From G965247775 sp965247775 (GTDB lineage: Bacteria; Chloroflexota; Dehalococcoidia; Bin125): DNA of 64,000 nucleotides. Location: positions 2,294,001 to 2,358,000 of the forward strand of contig OZ252031.1 in assembly GCA_965247775.1 (NCBI GenBank). The letters run 5' to 3'. The translations under genes and the position numbers were made by a program. The notes below the pieces were generated by a model that made no database searches, had not been told where the DNA came from, and was given only the letters and a program-made list of their open reading frames with translations. Each line of letters starts with the position of its first letter. Positions within the stretch are counted from its first letter, which is position 1. This document shows positions 27,051 to 36,222 of the stretch, piece after piece.

Positions 27051-27758
27051 ATGGAACGAGCACGCCCCCAATACGCGGTCCAGGTCGAGACCGACGTCCC
27101 CATGCAGACCCGGGACGGCGTCAGACTGAACGCGGACGTCTACCGGCCCGACGTCCCCGGCCGCTTCCCGGTCCTGCTCAGCCGCACGCCCTACGGCAAG
27201 GAGGCGGCGAGCACCGCGCCGAACGGGTCCAGCCAGTTCTTCGCGCGCTACGGCTACGTCACCGTGATGCAGGATTGCCGGGGCCGATTCGCGTCAGAGC
27301 GTGATTACGAGCCGATCTTCCAGGAGGTGGCCGATGGGTACGACGCGGTGGAGTGGGCGGCCCGGCTCCCGTGGGCGAACGGACGCGTCGGCGCCACTGG
27401 GCAGTCCTATCTCGGACTCACCCAGTACGCCATGGCCTGCAACGACCCGCTGCCCCCGTCGCTCCAGGCCATGGCTCCCATCTCAGCCTCCTCAGATCAC
27501 CACGCCAGCTGGGTCTACCACAGCGGCGGTGCGGCGATGTGGGGCGGGATGGTGCCCTACGCGATCCTCAAGGGCCGCAACACCCTGGAGCGGGTCGGCC
27601 GATCCGATCTCCTGCCGACGCGGGACGCGTACGGCGAGCCCGGCACCAACTTCGGCCAACCGCTGACCGACACCGCGTCCCGCCATCTCCCGATCCAGGA
27701 CTGGGGCGAGCGTTTGCGGGAAGCAGCCCCCTATTTCGCGGAGCACGTGCGGCAGGCG
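27051..27758 (+). pseudogene. CocE/NonD-family hydrolase, N-terminal fragment
   Basis: From ATG 27051 there are about 236 residues of a CocE/X-Pro dipeptidyl-peptidase-like hydrolase: VPMQTRDGVRLNADVYRPD, VLLSRTPYGK, DCRGRFASERDYEPI and the nucleophile Ser119 in GATGQSYLG. Full-length relatives have roughly 580-600 residues. Similarity stops at AEHVRQADD, where the sequence switches to a fragment of the S1C protease gene in reverse and then to a transposase. The open frame runs on to 28370, but that part is not homologous. The missing C-terminal domain lies at 32333-32876, about 4.5 kb away. Confidence 0.8.
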
Positions 27759-27765
27759 GACGACG

Positions 27766-27908
27766 GAGAAGCCCGAGTGCAGCGTGACGTCGCCGCGCAG
27801 GAACCCATCCACGGGTACCCCGCCGCGCGCGCGCCAGCTCCCGCCGACCGCGCGAACCGCGCCGAGCGCCGCCTCTGGTTGCGTGCCCAGCCGGGCCACC
27901 GCGACGAC
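27766..27908 (-). repeat. Duplicated piece of the S1C protease gene
   Basis: About 140 bp closely match 22096-22236 in the S1C protease gene, same strand, including the run encoding ARGGVPVDGFLR and LGTQPEAALGAVRA versus RTQPEAALGAVRA. The catalytic Ser motif is altered (GFSVV for GFSGG). It joins the CocE fragment on one side and a transposase fragment on the other. Confidence 0.85.
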
Positions 27909-28280
27909 GATCCGCACCGTGCCCCAGCGCGGATTCTCGCGCGCCATCCGCCGAATCAGGGCCTGGGCCTCCCGATCGATGCGCGACCGACCCGGAGCGC
28001 GCCGTCGGCTCTTCCACGCCCAATGCCGGCGCCACGCGGTGCGATGCCAGCGCACCACCGTGTCGCCGTGGACAAAGAGGAGGGCAGTCCGCCGCCTCTC
28101 CCAGGACCGGGCGAGGGCGGACCAGAGCCGACGATCAGTCTCGGTCACCCGGACGCGCCGGTGGGACCGGCAGTAGACCTCCAACTGATGCCGCAGGGCC
28201 AGGTTCTCCAGGACGACGTCGTCTCGGGACCGGACCAGCATCCGCAGCCTGATGAGCCACAGGCGGAAGAGGAACCACAT
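27909..28280 (-). pseudogene. Integrase-core transposase, N-terminal fragment
   Basis: From ATG 28280 the minus strand reads FRLWLIRLRMLVRSRDDVVL, ENLALRHQLEV, DTVVRWHRTAWRRHWAWKS and ALIRRMARENPRWGTVRI. That is about 120 residues of intact N-terminal sequence of the family that recurs through the window. The DDE catalytic core is missing, replaced by the protease-gene duplicate. A C-terminal fragment of the same family and orientation lies at 32217-32310. Confidence 0.8.
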
Positions 28281-28443
28281 GAGCCAACCCTCCCCCGCGG
28301 AGGGTCGCGGACCCACGCCTGCGCGCAAGGATCCGCCCACCGGTTGACACGTGATCGTTCTCAGTTCTAGCCTCGCATGCACAGTCGCGACAGCAAGCGC
28401 CCGCGCGATGCCGCACGGGCTGTGCGAAAGCGGAGGGAACCCA

Positions 28444-29193
28444 GTGACCACGATTGAACTCGAGGATTTCAGCGCGGAACTTGCCGCGATGAACGCGGAT
28501 TTGGAACTCGATCCGTCGGAGACGGCGATCGTCACCGTGGATATGCACCGTGGCCACCTGGACCCGGAGCTGGCGACCATGCCGGCGCCGCGCGAGGTCC
28601 AGGAGCGCGTGGTCAAGTCAGCGGCGCGGGTTCTCCGGGCGGCCCGGGCCAAGGGCATCCCGGTGGTCCACGTGGTCCTCGTGTGGCGCCCGGAAGAGTA
28701 CGGCAAGTACGTGATGCGGCGGCCGGGCGGCGCGTTGGGCGGCATCCTGCTTTCCAAGCAGGTCCGTGACAACCCCACGCCGGCCCTGCGCGACGGCGTC
28801 AGGCACAACTTGATGGGGTCTCGGCAGACGGAGGTCATCCCGGACCTGTGGGAAGACGGCGACTACCTGATCGACAACAAGAAGACGCTCTCTGCTTACC
28901 GCGGGACGAACTTGGAGTTCCTGCTGCGCGGCACGCTGGGCGTACGCAACGTGGTGATCATGGGGATCAACACGAACACGTGCGTGCAGAACGGCGGCTT
29001 CGACACGTTGAATCTGGGCTTCCGCCCGATCTTCCTATCCGATTGTGTGGGCTCGATGTACGGCGAAGACCTGCACGCCTTCGGGCTGCAGAACGCGGCG
29101 CGCTGTCTGGGCTGGGTGCTGAGTGCCGATGAGTTCCTCGAAAAGATTGGCGTCGATGAACGGGAGGAGTTCATCGGTAGTAAGTCCACCTAG
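28444..29193 (+). CDS. Isochorismatase-family cysteine hydrolase
   Basis: A 249-residue cysteine hydrolase. The triad is Asp33 (VTVDMHRGHLD), Lys145/146 (LIDNKKTLSA) and Cys179 (GINTNTCVQN). Relatives include nicotinamidase, N-carbamoylsarcosine amidase and biuret or ureide hydrolases, all cleaving C-N bonds of small amides. The start GTG 28444 sits behind AGCGGAGGGAACCCA, which decides it over upstream frames. It is followed after 148 bases by a substrate-binding protein and a double permease on the same strand, so an imported amide or carbamoyl compound is a reasonable guess for its substrate. The module is bounded by transposase fragments and has split a CocE gene. Confidence 0.85.
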   Translation: MTTIELEDFSAELAAMNADLELDPSETAIVTVDMHRGHLDPELATMPAPREVQERVVKSAARVLRAARAKGIPVVHVVLVWRPEEYGKYVMRRPGGALGGILLSKQVRDNPTPALRDGVRHNLMGSRQTEVIPDLWEDGDYLIDNKKTLSAYRGTNLEFLLRGTLGVRNVVIMGINTNTCVQNGGFDTLNLGFRPIFLSDCVGSMYGEDLHAFGLQNAARCLGWVLSADEFLEKIGVDEREEFIGSKST

Positions 29194-29341
29194 CACGGAT
29201 CGCCTGCCACATCGGAAAGTGGTCCAACGAGTCCCCCGTGCGCTGATCGCTGGCGGGGGATGTGCGACACTGGACCGTAACGGAGCCTGAAATTCCAGCA
29301 TCCGGCGCGAGACACATCCGCAATGGTGAAAGGCAGAACCC

Positions 29342-30514
29342 ATGCATTCCCGCGGCAATTGGAATCGGCTAGCCGCTCAGCGATTCACGCGACGCCAAAT
29401 GTTGGGACACGCAGCACGAGCGGGCGTCGGAGGTGCTGGCCTGGCGCTCGTTGGGTGCGGGGACGACGACGATCAGCAGACGGCGTCCGAAGCACCGGCG
29501 GCGGCCGAACTTCGTTCCACCTCCTATGCGTTCCCCTTCGGAGCACCCTTCGCCGGCCTTCTCCCAGACGTCTACTCCGCAGTTGATCGAGGCTACTTCC
29601 GAGAAGAAGGCTTCGCAGACGTCGACCTCATCTACCAGACGGCTCTGGTCCCGCTCCTTGTCGGCGGCACGGTAGATTACGGGTTCCCCACCACCGTCGA
29701 TGTGCTCAACGCGTTCTCGGCCGATCGGCCCTTGACCGCCGTCTTCCAGTCCACCTACGCCTTCGTCTTCGGCATCCGAGTTCCAGCCGATAGCGACATC
29801 ACAGAATTCACCGCCGACCAGTTCCGCGGGAAGACGATAGGGATCACAGAGTTCGTCGGCGGGGAAGTCCCGATGCTGCGGGCCATGATGAAGCGCGAGG
29901 GCCTCGTGGAAGCCGAGGACGTCACCTTACTTGCGACTAGCGGAACCACGCAACAGCCTACAGTCGACGCACTAAACACCGGGAAGATCGCGGCCTTCGC
30001 CGCCAGCCACATCGACTTCGCGGCGATCGAGACGGCGGGCCTTCCCCTGCGCGATATCACGCCGGTCGATATCCGCGACCGAATGCCTGCCTCCAATGTC
30101 ATCGGTGTTCGCAAGCAGTTCCTCGAAGAGAATCGCGACGAGGTCGTCCGCTTCTCACGTGCCGTCGCCAAGGGGATCATCTTCACCCTGGAGAACCGCC
30201 CGGCCGCGGCCGAGATCGGGCTGAAATTCGCTCCTGAGTCTGGCGACATTCCCGACATTGTTGAGTTCATCGACCTCTTCCTTACCAACCGCATTGAGCC
30301 GCCCCCGGGCGTCCAGTACGGTGCCGTCGCGGTCGACGGCTGGAAGACCTACATGGACTTCCTCCTCCAGGGCTCCACGGGTAGCGAGACGGATCCGCTG
30401 AACTTCGACGAGCCGATTGACGTGTCAGAAGTCATAGATAACACCCTTGTTTCGGAGATCATGAACTTCGATCAAGAGAGGATTCGCGCAGAGGCGCGGG
30501 CCTTTACCGCCTAG
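29342..30514 (+). CDS. NMT1/SsuA-like ABC substrate-binding lipoprotein
   Basis: A 390-residue periplasmic-type binding protein. The N-terminus has a twin-Arg motif (FTRRQMLG) and a lipobox ending at Cys39 (LALVGC), so it is probably Tat-exported and lipidated. The body follows the NMT1/THI5 plan for nitrate, sulfonate or pyrimidine-precursor binding proteins: VDRGYFREEGFADVDLIYQT, GITEFVGGEVPMLRAM, TSGTTQQPTVDALNTGKIAA and GLPLRDITP. It is a paralog of the proteins at 36.9 and 59.2 kb. The fused permease follows after 28 bases. No ATP-binding subunit is present. Ligand unknown. Confidence 0.85.
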   Translation: MHSRGNWNRLAAQRFTRRQMLGHAARAGVGGAGLALVGCGDDDDQQTASEAPAAAELRSTSYAFPFGAPFAGLLPDVYSAVDRGYFREEGFADVDLIYQTALVPLLVGGTVDYGFPTTVDVLNAFSADRPLTAVFQSTYAFVFGIRVPADSDITEFTADQFRGKTIGITEFVGGEVPMLRAMMKREGLVEAEDVTLLATSGTTQQPTVDALNTGKIAAFAASHIDFAAIETAGLPLRDITPVDIRDRMPASNVIGVRKQFLEENRDEVVRFSRAVAKGIIFTLENRPAAAEIGLKFAPESGDIPDIVEFIDLFLTNRIEPPPGVQYGAVAVDGWKTYMDFLLQGSTGSETDPLNFDEPIDVSEVIDNTLVSEIMNFDQERIRAEARAFTA

Positions 30515-30542
30515 CGGCTCCCACCGTTCCGCACCGGATCTC

Positions 30543-32219
30543 GTGCAGTACCTTAGCCACTCCTATGACGTGGTTCGAGCGAATACGGCTGTCCGCTTGG
30601 CGGCACGGTGGGTTCTCCGTGTCGCCATGCTCGCCGTGCTCATCCTCGTCTGGGAGGGAGTATCCGGCAATTTAGTCAACGACGTCATCGTGCCGCATCC
30701 GGGCGACGTCTGGACAGAGGCGAAGAGCCTCCTCCCCGCCGCTTTCTTCCCGGAGCACCTAAAAGTCACGGTCATCGAAACCGTGGCTGGCTTTGGCCTT
30801 GGATCGGCGATCGGGTTGTCGCTAGCGATCATGCTCGTGATGTTCCCGATCCTCCGGCCGATCTTCATCCATTACATCGTGGCCTTCGAAGCTATTCCCA
30901 AGGTCACGCTGATCCCGGTCCTGGTGACATGGTTTGGATTCGGGCTTAACTCGAAGATCGGCCTGGCGACGATGCTCGCCTTCTTCCCCGTATTCCTTAC
31001 AGCAACCGCGGGAATGTACTCCGTGCCGACCGCCGACTACAAGCTGATGACCAGCTTGCGAGCCAACCGCCTCCAACTGATGTACATGACCCAGTTGCCG
31101 CACGCGCTTCCGGCGCTGTTCGCCGGCCTCCGTCTGGCCCTGACGATGGCGCTGATCGGAAGCATCGTTGCGGAGTTCTTCGGTGCGGACCGCGGTCTCG
31201 GATTTCTCATTGTGCTGTACAACCAACAGGTGCTCACTGAAAAAGTGTTCGTGGTGATGATCGCCCTGTCTCTCGTCGCGCTGGCGCTGTATTTCTTGCT
31301 GGATATTGTGCAGCGACGCGTGGTGTTTTGGGCGGCGCCCGAGATCGCCTTGGCGCAAGGCACCCCGAAGCCCCCCTCACGCCCCGCTGACGGGCAACGG
31401 CGCAGTCACCTGGTTCGCCCTTTCGGGAACGCTGCGGACTGGATTGGGTCGCGGCCTTGGGTGTCCCGCGCAATCCAGTGGGCGTTTCGCATCGCGCTGT
31501 TGGCGATCCTCTTGGGTATCTGGGAGGGTGTAGTCGCAGCGAGCTGGGTCCGCGAGATCATCGTGCCGCCGCCCAGCGCGATTGCCGAGGCCTTCGGCGA
31601 GGTCGTCACCGCATCGTCTTTCCCTCTGGACTTCAGAACGACGATGTACGAGACGGCAGCGGGGTTCGGGATCGGGATGAGCCTCGGCCTCCTGCTCGCG
31701 ATCGTTGTCACTCTATCCCCCCTCGCGCGCCTGCTAGTGGCTGATTACGTGGTGGGATTTCAGGCTGTTCCCAAGGTGACGTTAATCCCGATCCTCATAA
31801 CCTGGTTCGGATTCGGCATGGAGTCCAAGATCGTCTTGGCGGCGTTGATTAGCTTCTTCCCAGTGTATATCACGGGCGTGGTTGGTATGCGCAACATTAG
31901 CGCGGACGCAACGAAGTTACTGACGTCGCTTCAGGCCAACCGCATCCAACGACTTTGGATGTTGCAGCTTCCGTCTGCGCTGCCCACGCTCGTCGCCGGC
32001 ACGAAGAACGCGCTCACGCAGTCGCTCGTTGGGGCCGTGATCGCCGAGTTTTTCGGCGCCAGGGACGGGCTTGGCCAGCTCATCGTTGTCTACAACTTCT
32101 CCCTTCGCATCGCCGACACCTTCGCGGTGATCGTGGTGCTGTCGATTGTGAGCGTGCTGCTCTTCTACGGGGTGGAGCTTCTCGGCAAGCGGGTCGTCTT
32201 CTGGCAGAAGGAAGCATGA
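30543..32219 (+). CDS. Fused double ABC permease (SsuC/ThiX-like)
   Basis: A 558-residue protein in which two complete BPD_transp_1 permease domains are joined, residues about 1-265 and 300-558, linked by a polar stretch (PKPPSRPADGQRRSH). Each half has the EAA-type loop: EAIPKVTLIPVLVTWFGFG in the first and QAVPKVTLIPILITWFGFG in the second. Each also ends with a late GADRGLGFLIVLYN or GARDGLGQLIVVYN. The homologous importer at 57.3-59.1 kb uses two separate genes, so fusion here would enforce a heterodimer-like pair. GTG 30543 is the likely start. The encoded core needs an SsuB-like ATPase from elsewhere. Confidence 0.85.
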   Translation: MQYLSHSYDVVRANTAVRLAARWVLRVAMLAVLILVWEGVSGNLVNDVIVPHPGDVWTEAKSLLPAAFFPEHLKVTVIETVAGFGLGSAIGLSLAIMLVMFPILRPIFIHYIVAFEAIPKVTLIPVLVTWFGFGLNSKIGLATMLAFFPVFLTATAGMYSVPTADYKLMTSLRANRLQLMYMTQLPHALPALFAGLRLALTMALIGSIVAEFFGADRGLGFLIVLYNQQVLTEKVFVVMIALSLVALALYFLLDIVQRRVVFWAAPEIALAQGTPKPPSRPADGQRRSHLVRPFGNAADWIGSRPWVSRAIQWAFRIALLAILLGIWEGVVAASWVREIIVPPPSAIAEAFGEVVTASSFPLDFRTTMYETAAGFGIGMSLGLLLAIVVTLSPLARLLVADYVVGFQAVPKVTLIPILITWFGFGMESKIVLAALISFFPVYITGVVGMRNISADATKLLTSLQANRIQRLWMLQLPSALPTLVAGTKNALTQSLVGAVIAEFFGARDGLGQLIVVYNFSLRIADTFAVIVVLSIVSVLLFYGVELLGKRVVFWQKEA

Positions 32220-32310
32220 CTCACCTGGTCAAGGCATTCCTGGCGGATCGTGCGGATGACCCGTTCACCGATCGCGTCGGCCTCCGGGGCTCGCACGGGC
32301 GTTAGACCGT
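32217..32310 (-). pseudogene. Integrase-core transposase, C-terminal fragment
   Basis: The minus strand reads RAPEADAIGERVIRTIRQEC then LDQV, the block holding the last catalytic Glu region of this family (RAPxANAxAERxIRTIRRECLDH). It abuts the permease stop codon. It has the same orientation as the N-terminal fragment at 27909-28280, so the transport module lies between two transposase scraps. Confidence 0.7.
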
Positions 32311-32332
32311 GCAGAGAGGGCGCGGAGTCTTC

Positions 32333-32876
32333 CGACCACTTCACCGACGATCCCGACGACCCCGCGCCCACCTGTGCTGGCAACAACCTCACGCTCCCCT
32401 CGGGTGTCGCCGACCAGCGCGCCGTAGAAACGCGCGCCGACGTTGGCCTACACTTCGGAGGCGCTGGACCGCCCGCTCGAAGTGACGGGGCCCACCCGCG
32501 TAACGCCGTGGGCCGCCTCCTCCGCGGTCGATACGGATTTCACGGCGAAGCTGGTGGACGTCCACCCGGACGGCTACGCCCAGAACCTCCTGGACGGGAT
32601 CATCCGCGCGCGTTGCCGGGATTCGCGCAGCGCCCCGTCGCCGATCACGCCGGACCAGCCCATTGCTACACCATCGACCTTTGGGCCACGAGCATCGTCT
32701 TCTTGCCCGGGCGCCGGATCCGTCTCGAGATCAGCTCATCGAACTTCCCGCGCTTCGATCGGAACCTCAACACCGGTGCTCCGTTCGGTGAGGGTGTGGA
32801 GTACCGGAGCGCCGAGACCGTCCTGCATGAGGCGGGGATGGCGTTCTGCGTCCACATACCGGTCATTCCACGCTAG
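32333..32876 (+). pseudogene. CocE/NonD-family hydrolase, C-terminal fragment
   Basis: Three successive frames give DPDDPAPTCAGNNLTLPSG, YTSEALDRPLEVTGPTRV then AVDTDFTAKLVDVHPDGYAQ and LLDGIIRA, and finally IDLWATSIVFLPGRRIRLEI with SSNFPRFDRNLNTG. This is the C-terminal jelly-roll domain of CocE/PepX-type hydrolases. It continues the N-terminal fragment at 27051 in orientation and order, with about 190 residues missing between them. At least two frameshifts make it non-functional. Confidence 0.8.
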
Positions 32877-32902
32877 CGCGCACCCCAAGACTGTGGCGGC
32901 TC

Positions 32903-32945
32903 AGCGCGACTGACTGCCCAAGCAAAGGGTCGCGGGTTCGGAGGG
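32903..32945 (+). other. tRNA-Gly(GCC)-like fragment
   Basis: A 43-base stretch beginning ggctcagcgcgactgactgc and ending gggtcgcgggttcg resembles the D-arm to T-arm part of tRNA-Gly with a GCC anticodon (CTCAG..., TGCCAAG, GGGTCGCGGGTTCG). The acceptor arms cannot be found, so it is not a functional tRNA. Similarity could be chance. Confidence 0.25.
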
Positions 32946-33100
32946 TTGGAAGCTCAAGGCTGTCCCAGAACGCAAGCGCCTGGACCATGCTGGCCGCCCA
33001 CCGACAGGCGTAGGCCGCCCGCCCGTGTCAGTGCGCCCAGGCCCTGGAACGGGTGAATCGCGCCAGAGGTCGATCGCGGTCGCCGCCCAAGGGATCCGCC

Positions 33101-34264
33101 TCAGCGAATGGGGATCGACACGTACGGCGTGTTCTTCGACTGGTCAATGGGGCGGCGCTCTAGAAAGGCGATCCGGCGCTCCCGAGATTCCTCCGATGCC
33201 GCGAAGTCCGGGATGTGTTCCGCCACGGGGCTCTGATCCGGGACGACGAAATCATCGTGTTGGTTGAAGGAGATCTTCTGCATCTGCAGAATGACCGGAC
33301 TCACAGTCCTGATGGCCTCGATCCAGCGGTCCACCTCCGGCCAGAGCTGGTCCACCTCGACCACGCGGTTGATGAGGCCCATCTCGTAGGCCTCCCGAGC
33401 TGTGTACTTCTGGCACAGCATCCAGATCTCCCGCGCGCGCTTCTGCCCCACGCGCGCGGCCAGCATGGCCACACTGTGGCCTGCCGCCGGACTGCCGACG
33501 CGGGGACCCGTCTGCCCGAAGCGGGATCGCGACGTGGCGATCGTAAAGTCACTTTCGTAGGCCAGGATGTTCCCGGACCCAATGGCGTAGCCGTCGACGG
33601 CCGCAATCACCGGCTGCGGCATCTGCCGCAGGACCTGGCTGTAGCTCACGCGGGTCGTGCCGCCGTAGGCTGCGCGCTCCTGGCTCGGGTCGTAGCTCTG
33701 ATCGTTGCCCGTGCAGAAGCCGTTCGGCCCCGCGCCTGAGATCACCACGGCGCGGATGTCGTTGTCCCTTGCGGCGTCGAGCAGGGCGGTTGACATCTCG
33801 TCCATCGTGATGCCGCGCTTCGCATTGAAGGTCTCGGGTCGGTTGATCATGAGCCAGGCAACCCCGTCACGCTTCGCGAAGACGATGTCGGAATAATCCG
33901 CGGACTCGATCACCTTCGTCTGGTAATGGGTGAAGCGCTGATCGATCATATCGACAGCAGCGTGCGCGATCTGGAGCAACTCGGCCGCCGATAGGCCATC
34001 GCGAGCGACACCCGTGATCGCGTCTTCGCCGCGGCTGGCGCGAATGCCCGTCGTCGCGAGCCAGCGGGCGTAGCCGCGCGTAAAGTCGTGCACGGCGGGG
34101 CACGCCTCGTGGTCGAACGGCACCCGGCCCCCCGTCGCAAGGTCCTCCACCGAGAGTGTGAACATGGCCACCTCGGTGTCGGACGGAGCGCTGAGTGACA
34201 TGTTGAATCGCACGCCGGCCGTCTCGTACGCAACCGCCGTTTGAAAATCGAAGCTCGAAGACAT
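33101..34264 (-). CDS. Enoyl-CoA hydratase/isomerase (MenB/BadI-like), N-terminal extension
   Basis: A 387-residue crotonase-fold protein. Residues from about 120 carry the family core: VAWLMINRPETFNAKRG, VVISGAGPNGFCTGNDQSYD (oxyanion hole), AAVDGYAIGSGNILAYESDF and FGQTGPRVGSPAAGHS. FGQTGPRVGS and FLERRP are typical of the MenB and 2-ketocyclohexanecarboxyl-CoA hydrolase (BadI) branch, so ring closure or ring cleavage of a beta-keto acyl-CoA is possible. About 115 N-terminal residues precede the core and are not normal for the family; they look folded (DMIDQRFTHYQTKVIE). ATG 34264 follows GGAGGGACCC. It stands alone on this strand. Confidence 0.8.
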   Translation of the reverse strand: MSSSFDFQTAVAYETAGVRFNMSLSAPSDTEVAMFTLSVEDLATGGRVPFDHEACPAVHDFTRGYARWLATTGIRASRGEDAITGVARDGLSAAELLQIAHAAVDMIDQRFTHYQTKVIESADYSDIVFAKRDGVAWLMINRPETFNAKRGITMDEMSTALLDAARDNDIRAVVISGAGPNGFCTGNDQSYDPSQERAAYGGTTRVSYSQVLRQMPQPVIAAVDGYAIGSGNILAYESDFTIATSRSRFGQTGPRVGSPAAGHSVAMLAARVGQKRAREIWMLCQKYTAREAYEMGLINRVVEVDQLWPEVDRWIEAIRTVSPVILQMQKISFNQHDDFVVPDQSPVAEHIPDFAASEESRERRIAFLERRPIDQSKNTPYVSIPIR

Positions 34265-34986
34265 GGGTCCCTCCGCTCGCGGGCCTAGACCGCCAGGATT
34301 GGCGGGAGTCTACGTGCTTTGCCTTTGTGCCGAGGGGCAACCCTGGAGCGCAAGGATCGATGTCGCCCGCATCGGGGATGGCCGTGTCGCCGGCGGTGGT
34401 GGCGAGAGACGCGCACCAGCCTGACCAGCATCGCAGGACCTCGGGCGAGGGCAATGAATCGACGTCAGTACCGGGCTACCGAGCGGCTATTGGGACCCGC
34501 GACAGGCACGACCCCCGGCGCGGCGGCCGACGACTGATCAAGCAAGTCGCTGCGGGCCCGGCTGATAGCGGGTTGATAGCGAGCGGGGATTAATATCGAA
34601 CATGTCCCGCAGCCGCATCGGCGTCGCGCCCTCGGCCTCAATAACTAGCGGGGCGTCCCGAGATCCCGGCTGCGCCCGCGCCGCGGCACTTGACTTCCGG
34701 TCGCGGCCGAGGCCCGCCTCCAGCAAGGCCCCAGCCGCGCCGAGGCGCACGCTGGGCGGCTCGGCCGGGTCCAAGACGGCGCGGATCGCCCTCCCAAGAC
34801 ACTGCCGCTTCATCGGATGGCGCGCAAGGTGGCGCCGCGTCGCCGTCCGCGACGATGACGGGGCGCATGCCCCCTCTGAGGAGGCGTGTGGCGTCTCGAA
34901 ACGCAGCCTCCCAGGCACACGCGTGATGAGGCCACCGAGGGGCGGTCGGCTCCTGAGTCGCACGGGTCCTTGAGGATGGCGCAGGG
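34265..34986. other. No recognised gene; one possible orphan frame
   Basis: 722 bases. A minus-strand frame (34538-34963, 141 residues) includes the helical-looking AIRAVLDPAEPPSVRLGAAG then ALLEAGLGRD, faintly like small terminase-type or helical repeat proteins, but the rest is low-complexity and I cannot support a gene call. Confidence 0.25.
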
Positions 34987-36222
34987 TCAGGGAAGCCGGA
35001 AGGCCTCGGGCCAGCGCAGCAGCCAGAGCACGAGCAGGAGCGCACCGACCCCGGCGCTGCCGGCGATCGCGGGGCCGACGCCGGTGGCCTCGGCGACGAG
35101 GCCCAGCAGAATCGTGCCGAAGGGCAGGACACCAATGGCGGTGCTCATGAGGCCGAGCGCACGGCCGCGCGCTTCTGTTCGCACGACGGTAGCGGCGAGG
35201 GTCAGTTGCATCGTGCTGAAGCCGCCCATGCCGACTCCGCTGACGATGAGGGCCAGCAGCGCGACGGCGTAGACATCAGCCAAGGCGAAGACGGGCAGCG
35301 ACACCAGGGCGAGCAGCGATCCGAGGACGTAGATCCGTCCCCGGGGCGGATGCGCCAGGGAGGCGATGGCCGCGGCGGCGATCGTTGCCCCGAGGGTGTT
35401 GGCCCCGCTGAGGACACCGGTCGCGAAGGCGCCGACGCCGAGGCCTTCGGCGACCTCCGGTACGAGCGCGATGAAGGTGAAGTAGAAGAGGCTCACGACG
35501 ACGGTGACCCCGAGGATGCTCACGAGCGGGCGGTGACTGGGCAGCATGGCGATGCCGGCGCGCAGCTCGCGGCGCCACGGGCGCGTCATCTGGTGCCGGC
35601 GCGGGGGCGAGGGCACCGTGAGCAGGACGGCGCCGGCCGCGAGATGGAGTGCGGCGACGACGATGTAGGCCTCGCCGATGCCGATCAGCCCGACGAGGGC
35701 ACCGCCGACGAGCGCGCCGACGACGCCTCCGAGCGAGGTGCTGAGCGTCTCGAGGGAAAAGGCATTAGTGACGAGGTCGTCGCCGACGATGTCGGCGATG
35801 AGCGCGCGCCGCGCTGTGAGGTCGACGACCCAACCGAAGCCGGCGACGAGGACGAAGGGGTAGAGCATCCAGATACGGATCGCGTCGCTCAGGACGATGG
35901 CCGCGAGGGCCAGGCTGACGGGGGTGAGGAAGAAGAAGTATCCCATCACGGTGAGGCGCCGGTCGAAGCGGTCGGAGAGCAATCCACCGAGCGCGCCGCC
36001 GAGCAAGAAGGGGGCAAAGAGCGCGGCGCCGACGAGTTGCAAGAGGATGGGAGAGTCGGTGAGTTCAGCGGCCAGGAACGCGGCGAGAAAAAGGTTCATC
36101 CAGCGCGTGATGTTCCAGAGCGCGCCGCTGGCGAGGGTGCGGGCGAAATAGGGCGCCCGAAAGGCGGCGAAGGTCTGGGGTCGCCAACGTTGGCGCTGGG
36201 GGGGCGCATCGTTGAGGGTCAT
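34987..36222 (-). CDS. MFS transporter (EntS/MFS_3-like exporter)
   Basis: A 411-residue membrane protein with 12 predicted hydrophobic segments. The conserved loop between helices 2 and 3 is GGLLSDRFDRRLT. The N-terminal FRAPYFARTLASGALWNITR then WMNLFLAAFLAAELTDSP is typical of the MFS_3/EntS branch of drug or siderophore exporters. A central loop (PPRRHQMTRPWRREL) divides the halves. It probably exports a small molecule by proton antiport; substrate unknown. It is monocistronic and on the opposite strand to the binding protein at 36.9 kb. Confidence 0.85.
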   Translation of the reverse strand: MTLNDAPPQRQRWRPQTFAAFRAPYFARTLASGALWNITRWMNLFLAAFLAAELTDSPILLQLVGAALFAPFLLGGALGGLLSDRFDRRLTVMGYFFFLTPVSLALAAIVLSDAIRIWMLYPFVLVAGFGWVVDLTARRALIADIVGDDLVTNAFSLETLSTSLGGVVGALVGGALVGLIGIGEAYIVVAALHLAAGAVLLTVPSPPRRHQMTRPWRRELRAGIAMLPSHRPLVSILGVTVVVSLFYFTFIALVPEVAEGLGVGAFATGVLSGANTLGATIAAAAIASLAHPPRGRIYVLGSLLALVSLPVFALADVYAVALLALIVSGVGMGGFSTMQLTLAATVVRTEARGRALGLMSTAIGVLPFGTILLGLVAEATGVGPAIAGSAGVGALLLVLWLLRWPEAFRLP

